The notes beneath the pieces are model-generated. The model was not told the DNA's origin. It ran no database searches and saw only the letters and a list, made by a program, of their open reading frames with translations. Positions 34,501-46,500 of a DNA stretch of 64,000 bases are shown here, piece after piece. The DNA is from Stratiolaelaps scimitus (taxonomy: Eukaryota; Arthropoda; Arachnida; Mesostigmata; Laelapidae), in NCBI GenBank assembly GCA_019614645.1, contig JABWDB010000018.1:2844501-2908500 (forward strand), written 5' to 3'. The translations under genes and the position numbers were made by a program. Position 1 is the stretch's first letter. Every line of letters begins with the position of its first letter.

Positions 34501-37500
34501 AGCTAAACGCTTCAAGGTATGAACTGAGAGACGATTGGAAATATCATTTCGTATATCTCGCCTAACTAACGAGGCTGACGTTGTTCCATGTCGTCGAATC
34601 CGAGGTGAGCTACTTTTCATTCGCTCTTCAATGATGACACCGCTGCTGATAACTTGATTTTAACAATTGTTCCTATGGCTGGATTTGCCGACTAGCCACT
34701 TCAATTCGTTCGCCAGATAGCGTTCATCTGTACAGAGCTTCTACTAGGTTCTAATCAAACAGAGAGAGAGAGAAAGACAAAGGTAAACGAAACTCGTTCG
34801 AAATGCCTCTGAGCGTGAAGGCATCATACATGTTCACTTTCGGAATTGCGATGCGATATCCTCAGTAACGCAAGCACCGCAGCAGTCCGACCACGCGCGG
34901 CCGAGGAGACATGGGAAATTTAGCAGCAAACACAAATACACACATGGACACCGTGGCAAACCTCGAACTGTAACATTGGAGGGCGTATTTACGACGCAAC
35001 GATCGATTCCCTTGCGTCAACAGTCATATCAATCGACTTCCCAGATACACATATTTCCCACTACCCCCCACGTCGGCAAACCTGGCGGGCACTGACGCCT
35101 GTCATACACTGGCTGCGCCTAACACAGACGATGCAGAAGCACTCACTTACGAACATGAACAGCTGGAGCAGAGTCTCTCCATCATAACTCTGCCATTGCT
35201 CGGACCCATTGTCGACTATCGGTCCGGGAACATGGCCGTGCCCTTGATTTCGTCTACTTCGCAGATACCCTCATTCGATTATGTTCATTGAATCAGTGAC
35301 GCATGGATACCTGCCGCAATCTGCTTCGGGGCTTTTTGGCGCGAGTCACCATACGCTGGTAGGTATATGGCAAATACACACTCCCATTGATTGATCGCAC
35401 TTCATCGGCCACTGCTGATAATCAGAAAACATTTGATAACCCGTTGCGAATGACGTGCTGTGTTTTCTTCTACTTCGACGACCAGCCCAACTCGTCATTC
35501 ATTACTGCTCTATTTATTAGCCATTGTCTATTCGCTAACCAGCAAATTAACAACCATTCGAAGGAAAAAGCATGCCCTGTGGGATGGTGTTAGATGAGTG
35601 CCACTAGTTTGGACTCAAAAAATCCTCGGGCAGAGTCCCAAAGAGCGCAGGGATCATTTGAGCTATCTCGTACTTATAAATTTGTTACTAACGTAATTCT
35701 CCCATTATACCACAGATTGAAAGGCTTGCTGATTAACACGGCCTACGGTTCCTGTGTAATCTTACGTGCGTAGGTAAAAATATGGACATTTCTTAATAGT
35801 TTTGATCACCTGTGGGAGCTTACGATACCCAGACGCGATGGCTTGGAGAAGGGCTTTCAACATTCTCTGCGGTCTTTGCATGCAACTGCCGGAAGTTCAC
35901 TGGACGTTGTACTTGTCAATGACTAATATACACAGAACCTATGAAGAGACAGGGTGTACACGCTCCACCTTGTGCCGTATGGTTAAAGCTTTATTAGGGT
36001 GCTCGTATGGCGGGCCACGTTGTCGATCTGCTGGACATGTCCTGTCATATGGTGATCTCATATTTTGGTTTCTACAACTCGGACGTTAAATGTTGACTCT
36101 AAGTCAGCCCAAAAAATGTATTTATTTAATTAGGCCAGTTACGTGACCTTGCAGAACGTCGAATTTGATAAAACGTCGTTGTTGTTCCAAGGAAATTACC
36201 GTTTCAAATGTCTTCCTTGAAAATAATCCATTGCCCCAACATCACCTGATGAGGTTTTTGCGGCCGTTTCCTCTTTCCCCCCGAGCTCGTCAGCCGGCCC
36301 CGATGGCCTTCGGCCGCGTCATCTCCGCGACCTGCTCTCTCCGGCACTCGGAGCCGTCGCCACTGCCCTCGCCAAGGCCCTCGCTAAGGTGGTCGACTGC
36401 ATGCGGGCCGGCACGGTTCCATCGGCGCTACGGCCAATACTCTTCGGCGCGCGCCTCATCGCCCTCAAGAAAAAGGACGGATCGATACGGCCCATCGCCT
36501 GCTCCAGCACGATTCGTCGCCTGGCTGCTAAGATTGCCTGGGTCAACGAGAGGGACACGGTCGTGACCCTGCTCGGCCCAACCCAGTTGGGTTGCGGCCA
36601 GGCGTCTGGGACGGAGATCGCTGCTCACGCGGCTCGCGCCTTCATCCACGCTCATCCGGACGCGGCCCTGGTCAAGCTTGATTTTCGCAATGCCTTCAAC
36701 ACGGTCCGTCGAGATCTCGTTCTGCGAGAGGTTGCTGAGCACGTCCCTGGCCTCTTCCCTCTGGTCGACCTGGCCTATCGTGGTCCCTCCCATCTGATTA
36801 TGGACAACGCCGTCATCAGCTCAGAGTGCGGGGTCCAGCAGGGGGACCCGCTGGGCCCAGCCCTCTTCTGCCTGGCCCTCCGGCCCCTCGCTGTGTCCCT
36901 CCAGTCGCGTCTGCGGCTGTGGTACATGGACGACGGAACGTTGGCAGGTGATCCGGCGACCGTCGCCTCCGACGTTCAGCGAGTACTCGACTACGAGGGG
37001 CGCAGCGGCCTCGCCCTCAACCCCACGAAGTGCGAGATCTTCTCTTTAGACGCGCAGCCCGACCTCCAGCGGTCGCTCCCAGGATGCCGTCTCACTCAGA
37101 GGTTGTCCCTCGAGCTTGTCGGCTCCCCTCTCACGGACGAGGCCATCCGGCCGCTATTGGACCGTTGCCTCGAGAGGACGGCCGTGATGCTCGACCGACT
37201 GCCCCTGTTATCGGCTCACCAGGGGCTGTTCCTCCTTCGGTCCTGTTTCTCGGCGGCACGCATGCAGCACTTGCTTAGGACATGCCCGGCCGGCACTGAG
37301 GCTTCAGCCCTTCACGAGTATGACGACTTGGTGTTGGACGCGCTGACGACGATCCTGAACCTCCAGCTCCCTCCGGAAGCGGCGTCGCAGGCTACCCTTC
37401 CAGTCCGCTTCGGGGGCCTCGGCATCCTCAGTGTTCGCCGCTTGGCCGACGTTTGCTACGCCGCGTCGCTTACGGCGGTTGCCGACATGGTCGCTACAGT

Positions 37501-40500
37501 CCTCCCCCCCGAAGCGCTCGCCCACTTCTCCGCCTCCCAGGAAGCTGCCCTTGACCAGACGGGTGCCCGCGCTCGGGTCCCTCCGGACAAACAGAGCAAG
37601 CAGCGGGCATGGTCCGATGCCCTGCACCAGGAGCTGCGGGACTCCCTCCTGGCCTCTGCGCCACACGCTGCTGACCAAGCTCGCCTCCGGGCTGTCGACA
37701 GGCCTGGTGCGGGGGCGTGGCTCCACGCGCTGCCCTCCTCGTCCCTTGGTACTGCTCTAGACGATCGCTCCCTCCGCTTCTGTGTGGGCCTTCGCCTCGG
37801 GGCCCCTGTAGTTGCGGCCCACAGCTGCGAGCGTTGTGGGGACCCCGTCGCAACGAATGGCCATCACGGTCTCTCGTGCGAACGCAGCGCCGGTCGCCAT
37901 CCGCGACACACGATGCTTAATGACACGCTCGTGAGGGCCCTCCACTCCGCCGGTATTCCTTGCACAAGGGAGCCACAGGGCCTCGGCACCTCTGACGGGC
38001 GCCGCCCTGACGGCCTCACCCTTGTCCCCTTCCATCGAGGGCAGCACCTGGTTTGGGACGGCACTGTGGTTGACACTCTAGCACCCTCTTATGTCAACCA
38101 CTGTGCAACCATCCCCGGTTACGCAGTAGCGCGTGCGGAGCGGGCAAAGCTGAGGAAGTACGCCGCACTCCAAGCAACGCACCTGTTTTCCCCCCTCGCC
38201 TTTGAGACCCTGGGCGGGCACGGCCCTCTCACGGCGAATTTCCTCGAGGGGGTCTACCACAGGTTGATCCGCGCCACCGGGGACAAGCGCGCTGGCTCTT
38301 TCCTCCTGCAGCGCCTGTCCCTCGCTGTGCAGAGAGGCAATGCCATCGCCTTCCTCGGGACGTTGTCGTCCTCACCCCCCCCCCCACCCCCATAATCCCT
38401 AGAAATTCCGACTTATTGTAACGTTTAATATATTATAATAAATATATATAATGGAATCCATTGATATAAATTCGCTCCGAGACTAGTCCTGCCCGATGGC
38501 CTGGTGGTGCATTCGTGCGGGCCTCACAACCGGAGAAGACACGCAGGTGCACGCGTTCGATTCCCACCGTTGCACATTTGCATTTAAATCGGGTCTGTCT
38601 TATGAAGCAATGCCAAGCGCGGTATCGTGTACCCGTTAAATGCTGGCTGTGAGTCTGCGTGGGAAATTTACTTTCGACACTAGTCCACAGACGTTCATTA
38701 CAGACAAACAGTAATATTTTAATTCGGCGGCTTTGCTTGCATCACCCTAACATATGGTTGGCTAGTGCTACCACTGTGCGTCACGGCCAGCGTGTCGTAC
38801 GCCAACTGAGCTCTCAAAAAACGTCACTGGGTGAGCGACACGATCACGTACGATGGTTTCATATCAGCTGTGCGACTGCCAGCAGCCATAGGATCCACCT
38901 TAGTTGTGGATCACAGCGTCCCGCCTTGCTCTACCTAGACACCGCAGTCACCTAACAACTTTTTATAGTCTCGTGTGGGCGGCTCTCGCATTCACGCACC
39001 TTCGTCCGCTCTCCCGATCTCGTTTCGACCGTTCCTGCATCCGAGACCGGTCCTGCCTACGAAAGCATTTGCTCACGGGTAGGCAAACACCACCGTCCAC
39101 TGTAGTTGTAGTGGTGGCAGCCACGCCAGAAGTAGTCAAGGGGATTTACTGTAGGCGCTGTTCCCACACTCATTCTGGGGTTGTTCCCTGAAGGTATCCG
39201 AGCGCCTCCGCCCGCAGCCGAGTTGTCGTTGCCCTCACCGTCGTTCCAGCCGCAGCTGCACGGCGTCGCATCACAGCACGCGAAGCTAACCTGGACGACT
39301 AGGTCCGAGAGCGTAGCATAATATTATACCATTGATGATGGTAACTTATGCCGCAGCAGCAGCCCGCTCTTAAAGAGATGTATTGGCATTTAGCGAAATG
39401 CCACACTGCTTGTATGAGAGAAATGCTTCCCTTCACTTGCGTATGTTTGGCTGAACATACACTGGAGCTGTACATCCAACTGCGTCGCCATGGGGCGGCG
39501 GGTCGAGGATTTAGTTAGCCCTGGCTTCGAGCCGAGTCTCCTGTGCTCCGTCCCAGCCACCTATTTTTATGTTGGGGTGGCCCAAGGATGAACGTGGAGG
39601 CCGTGATCTATTATTCGAGATTTAATAGCGTTGGTCGTCTAAGCAATGCTTGTTCGTGGCCAAAATCCAATAATAATAATAATAATCATCATTATAATAG
39701 AAAACCTAACGAGCAGGCATACAACAGGCATGATTTACGGAGGGAGATAACTCAGGGTAGTCTGTTCGTCGACAACGTTCGTGATGGTGATGATGACCTG
39801 CAGTGTAGTGAATGCATGCCTTCAATAACAGCCGCGCCGATACAATGAAAGTACGAATCGCATCTCGTGCGTGTTTTGAACGACCCGCTGCAGGCCAGAT
39901 CTGGTTGGGTAAATAGATGGGACGCATTGATACATGCGTTTCGTTACTCATAGTATTACGTGAGAGATGCAGATAATGAATGGTCGAGTGCGCAGCCTCG
40001 AGGCTACCATTAGATTATATATGACACCAGTGTGGCGTCTCTCGTGGCTTTGAAGGTTGATATCTCATATTCGGCATTTTAAAACGGAAGCAAATTTGTA
40101 TATATCTCAAAAAATGATTGACTGATTTTTTGCCAACTACGGTGGACATATATGCCTGGATGGTTGACGTACCATAATCGTTCACAATAGACTCGCACTT
40201 GTAGTAAACGAAAATGATTTGACACTACCGCAGATTGACGAATGAGTACTTCGAGAATGAGTCACTCGATTGTGAGTACGGTGATGCTGTACGCGATGTA
40301 TTTCGCAAATGGAAACACGACGGTGTTCACGGAGACGAACGGCTGTTTGGACCAGCTAGGCAACAGTTTGGTGGAATGGGCAGTTTCGGTAGTGGAGCTG
40401 CAATGCGAACCGCCCCAGTGGCCATACTGTACAAGGACGACCTCGACGCCATGATTGAGGTAAGTGTATGAACCTGTATTGTGATTGTGTTTTGCACAGG

Positions 40501-43500
40501 TATATATATATAGCTCTACTTTGTTCACTGTTATGTTGTGGTTCGATACACAGGAACTGAAAGAACGACTTCTAGAATATGGAAGGATATAGGTGTTTAG
40601 AGAAAACTGAAGCCAGAAGTCGTTTTTAACGACTTCCACCACCGATGCCGATTGGCATAGGTCTCTTGAATCGAATTTCAGAAGTTCAATGTAGGCCCTA
40701 TCGATTCAGGCAAACTAAATTGCATTAGAAATCACTCGTAAATGCGAATAATAGCCCAGTAGTTTTCCCCGATAGTAAAATTCGATTCGGCGATTACCTT
40801 GTTACAAGTTTCGTTCAAGTAGCCGGTTGTCACTGTTCTAACCACGCCTGACGGTGAGGTGTCGCCATAGTGAAGTTAACGAAGGAAATAGCATTTGCTC
40901 CCTTTCGAATGAAGTTAAGCTGCGCAATGGCTACGAGAGAGGCTCCGTCAAGTCTGATGCCACGTGACTTCAGACGTGAGTCCCGGTTCGCCATCGACTC
41001 TCTGAGATGTTCGGGGCATCGAAACCGCACCCGCTTTACTTTACCGTTGACACTATCGGAAATCCGAATGAGTTCAAGGCTCTACATTGATATATGTTCA
41101 GGTGTTCTAGAACGTATTGTAGAACACACTTGCCAAGTTGACTGGCCGCGTTACATAGCGCGCACTGATAGGCTAACACATCATGATGAAGATCGTGTGG
41201 ATGAATATTCAAAATTGACATAAATAGCAATAACAACGGTCACAATGGTTGGGCCAGTTACCCTTGTCGCTTGTTAACGGCCACGCTTCGTATTCTCTGT
41301 CTCGTTGTCGCCCAATCAAACCATCATACTGTGCATTGATTTCGCTGCAGACGACGATACTTCAGGCGAAAATGACCCACGCGCACCCAACCGGCATCTG
41401 CGCAGCCATCCTGCACGCGCTCGCCCTGCGCGACGCGCTCCTGGCGGAGGACGAAAACTCATTCGATGGAGTGGCCCTACTCGATCAACTGATCGGACAT
41501 ATCGAAGATATAGAAGAGGAACTCGACGGATTCCGGTTGGTTTTATCGCTATCTCATTCGCAAAAATAGAAGACTGATGTTTCTTTGGATACTTTTTCGT
41601 GTAGCTCTATACATCGATTTAAAATCTGCGCGCGCAAAGTTTGGGCGGCCGTCGTGTAGACGGCGAAATGCGTACACTCGCCTGTGTGAGCAAAACTTCA
41701 ATAGACAACTTAATAACTTCACAACTCCAATAGACATAGTGAGGACATTTGTTTTTGGTTGCTACGACTTCCGCTCATTTACTCATGATGCAGATGATAG
41801 TCTAAAATCAGATTCACTGTCCCTGCAGCCCTTTGACGTACAAGCTGCACGCGGCTCGAAAGTTGTTGCTCGATGCGGCGTGTCCTGAGCATCCGCCTAC
41901 TGAACCAGCCGACCTCGTGCGCCTCCTCGGTAACGATATGAGCGCCCAGGGATCCGTGATCACGTCTCTCGTTTGCTACATCTTCGGCTGTCTGGAGAAG
42001 GCCAATTTCAAGCTCGTCAATAAGGTACGTCTAGTCTAATGTGCCGGTAACGTGAATAAGCTCATCGTGTCCGGTGGGAGAGGATTAGGTGTACCGCGTA
42101 TACATATAAATGCGTATGCTCACTACGTTTATCTCTGGCGGGAGATCTCCTAAGATCTCCTACATCACCCCGAGCGGGCATTGAAAAATTAATTCTAGAG
42201 ATTAGCCACTTCGCTCCCACAAGTGTTCAGCTATCAACTGTACGGGTTTGACTGTATCGTCAGCAAACCACCTCCAGGCATCGTATCCAATATATCAAAA
42301 GAATAGTATTCGGCGGATTGTACATGAAAATATAGATGATTCAGGCGTCTCGTGTCGCTTCACGTTTAAGCCGCTTCACAGTTAGCACGTGTAAATAGGC
42401 AATATAAGGCGTTTTTAGGTCGTCTTTCAGGAGTACTAGGGGCACACTGAGCGCTTTCGGGTACGACAGCCAATGCTGATCCAAGTGGACTATCCCGTCA
42501 AGGCCTTAGTCTTCCTTGCTGTTTGCATATATAAATAGCGACAGTTAGCTCAGCATAGTTGTCATGTCGTTGTATTGCCAGGAAAGGTATAATAACGCTC
42601 CTAACAATGGCAAGAGATACAGTGTTAACTCAGGCAGGAACAAATCACCAATCCGATTACTTAAAATAGCTTCGACACGGTCTGCCTCCTAATGATGGAT
42701 CGTGCAGTCACCCTATTACCGAAACAAAACGCCGACGACAGCGGCGACAGTCCCCACGCAATTACGTGTGTACACATCCACACAATTTCAATGCGTTTAA
42801 GCATATATCTACGGCAGTTGCTCATACCCTGGGTGTAATCTACTACTCTCGACCTAACCCGTATGTACAGCACCGAACACTGGACCAGGAGTGAGGTCCA
42901 GTCGAGGCCCAACGTAAATTCACTAACAGCCTACAGAAGATGTATAAAACGTATCAATAACAGACGTTCTATATAGCAGCATCTGTTGGCTGACACTATG
43001 AGACCGATCGAAGTACGTCGAGCAGGTGTTGTGCTTATAGGAAGTCGTGCTTTAGGCTATGAAGGTTGTTATTTTTGTTTTGTAGCTTGTATTCTAACTG
43101 GCTCCCAAGTCCTCTCGTTTTTCTCTTCGTTGGGCTATTCGGCTCCTCGCGCCAACACTCGAGTGTGGCCTCTTTTACCAAAGCTGGACTGCATCCTTTT
43201 TGGCCAATTCCTCATCCGCCTCTCGGACTCCGTGTCCTGTTGTTCGGGCGCCACTCTGTTGTCATTACCATGCTCGTTGAGTTTGGCGGCCATTGCTTGT
43301 CCCGCGTCGAGCCTTTGCTGTGTTCTCGCAGGTTGTACACCACTTTCCTATGTTAGCGAGAGTACGAATAAACGAAGGAGATGTGCGAACTGAGTGAGTC
43401 CTGAAGTCGCAGGTGGGTTTTAGTATCGTTTCCCTTTACCGCGACCCCCACCACCTGTCTCGCGATCGAACTGCGCGCGAAAGAGGAGGCTGATAGGAAA

Positions 43501-46500
43501 ACATTTTAAAACAGCGGGCTCCTGCTGCTATTCCCCCCGCAGATGCCGGTAGTCTGAGTTCTACCAGATGCAAGCCTCTTAGGATTGGATGTAAGCCCCT
43601 TTTCCGAGCAGACATCATTCCCTGTTCGAGTTTCCATCCGAGTCAATGCGTGCATTTCTCCTACTGGCCGGGTTCCTTTTCAAGGACGTCTGCAATCGAG
43701 CGGAGGAGACTAAAAGGAAGCGAAGCTAGATCCTAGAACCAGACAACGAGCCACTCGACTGGACGTGTTTGGGCCTGGCAGTGCGTAATGGCGTAGGTGG
43801 TAGCCCATGGTCCCAGTTTCCCCATCTCTGCCACTCCTTTAAGAACAACATCTCGCAACACCCCCCCAAGTGGACATGGTCCACGTTGCGGCCGTAGCGA
43901 AAGTGGTCCAAAGAACAGCTTCCCCAATATCGGTATTGACAGCAGGCGTAGACAGCCGTCCAACAGAGATTCGAGACAACACATAGAGCACGTAATAGCA
44001 AATCGCACTGTTCTACTGGATGATACATTGCTCTCCTCTGAAATCAACTGCGGCGAACATCGAAATGTTCACGTCGATACTTCTATCGGCCTAGCTGCCA
44101 CAGTAAGAGTTTCTTGGACGATATGGTCCAGCAAACGGCTGGCGCGGGTTTTACCCACCATCATCGATGACAAACTCCCTCTTTAAACGACCAGAGCCCC
44201 GTACCCGATAGAGCCTCTAGAGATTCTCCGCCTCGCACAATGGTTACTTGTTCCAGTTCGCCGTTACCGCTTGCGTCTGAGAGCCTGCAGTGATCAGAAG
44301 TATTGCGAGCATTGATCAGCGAAAGAACAAGATGAATAGACAGTCTCCTTAAACTTAAAACCACAGAAGTTTACGTGCGTGTGTGTGTGCTTCAATTCTT
44401 CGATATGATCAGGGGACTGGGCATTATTCGTGACCGCGATCGTTCGTCGTGTTTTTCATCGTGTTAGTGAAAGCTCCTCATCGCTTTGTAATTTCGCGTT
44501 ATCGATGGCAGTAACAAGAAGTTAGCAAAAGGGTACTTACTAATTTGCCGGGTTCGTTCTTGTCGAAATATAGGCCAGGCCACAGACTGACAGCGTGACA
44601 ACCACGGCAGGTGGATGGAGAGTCACACCCTGACGTACTGTTTTTCGAGCTGACCCTCAGCTGTTCCCCTATCTGACAGGTCTCAGCTCTTAACCTTTAG
44701 GTATTACTATTCACACCCTGATTTGAGTGAACCTCAGTAAGCCTTTTTGCTAGCTGAACTATATAATATTTATATATATATATATATGTATATATATATG
44801 AGTGCATTTCCTTTACTTCTCGAAATGTTTCGATCAAATAATAGCACTTATGTGTCTATATATAAAGGTTTTATTGGTTTATTAATGGAACTGCAGTTTT
44901 ACAATGCTTAAGTTCACTTATATGTCACCAGGTCGCGGGACTCGCGCCGGGTGTCGTGGCCCATTCGTGTGCGCCTTGCAATCGGAGGAGACGGGCGTAG
45001 GTCCACGGGTTCGATCCCCACCGTTCCACATTTGCATTTTCAAGGGGTCCGTCTTATAAAGAATTACATGCTGAAGAAATACAGAGTGAATGGTGTCGAT
45101 GGCGGGTGCGACTACTTGGCAAGATAAACGTGATGGTGTCACATATAAAGCAAATCTGAAACTATTCTTGCAAGTTGGTTTTATCGAAGCAATCAGCAAT
45201 CTCAATATTCATCAAACGCGGCAAGACACAAGGACACAGGAGCAATGACACGTATTTCGTCGATATGCGTTTACAGCGCTTATAATGTTCACAACGTTGT
45301 ATATATCAATATATATATATATATATATTCAACTCTTTAACAATGATCACTCGCGGTTTTAAACATTGAGTATTACATGGAAACCCACTTGGACGCAATG
45401 ACGCTTATAAGGCTGAACCCTTCCGAACTTGACAACCTACAAGAACGACAGGACGGGACTCATGTTCTGTGGAGCCTACAGACTCCGTAACGCAACTTCA
45501 CTTATGTATTATATATGCGAGCATAAATTCGAAATGGTGGTAGAATGCTCCCCGTAGCTAACTTATAGATGGTTGACTGAAGACCGGAAACGCGTACAAT
45601 AGCATTGGGTGGCTTTTAAGAAATGTCACTTGTCATCTTCATAAGGCATATGGGTACGACATCGAATATATGTAAGTGCGTAAGCCAGTCTGGCCTTTAT
45701 ATAGAGACATGCAGTAGGTCAGGCCCGGCACGATTCAGTGTAGCTGGAAATGTACCCATGTCTGTGTCTCTAGCTGGAGTGATCGCACGTCCAAGTCTCA
45801 CACCTAGTCCTGATTCGGTGTTCTGATGTTCAATTCAATTCTCGTGAATGTCGAATTCGAATCTGCTCGGCAACCTCATCACCCACAAAAATAGAGTAGG
45901 CTCCCCGAGGAGTGAACGACAAAGGGGGAATGTGTTCGTAAAGGGCAAACACCTGTCCATCCAGAGCCATGCAGTGGTTTGTACGGCGCTACGGTTTGCA
46001 CTCAAATCAACATGAAAAGGAACATGCATTGGAAATACGCCAATCATATACAGTCGTATTAGTTATACTATAATTGAACTAGCATTCAGCCCCCAAATAC
46101 GTAATTGTGCTATTCTGCAACATTTCAGTCGGATAACCCGTTCATGCGAACATTAGAGGTGGCACTTCGCTGTGGCGGGGACGCTGATACCATTGCCTCC
46201 ATGGCCTGCTCTCTGGTAGGGGCCCGGAAGGGCGCCAAGGTCATCCCAGCCATTGTTCTTCGTCAATGCCAAGCGGTTGACACCGTGAGCAAGGTAACAA
46301 AAACCATAAGAACCATCTATTTTTCTTTGTGACCTTTGACGGATCACTGAAGAGTGGAAATCAGATGATACAAATATTTTTCGCTTTAAATGGTTACACG
46401 ATGTCGCGATTGTGCGAACCGCTATAAACATTAGGAGAGTGTCACCTCTGAACCTGTCAGCTGTTGTTCAGTATACACGAGCTGAGGTGAGTAATGTTCG

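Noticed and set aside
34621..34660. NDDTAAD sequence resembling the ARH TDDT motif
   Set aside because: The following residues do not match the family, and the phase-consistent exon at 33399-33510 already supplies this segment.
35110..35140. TDDAEAL sequence resembling the ARH metal motif
   Set aside because: Wrong context and no fitting splice phase for ADPRS.
43726..44186. Overlapping 100-130 codon ORFs on both strands
   Set aside because: Three mutually overlapping frames, none with a recognisable domain or clean splice sites.
14985..45065. tRNA genes suggested by A and B boxes
   Set aside because: Copies lack a full cloverleaf and acceptor stem and share long tRNA-unrelated tails, so they are SINEs.
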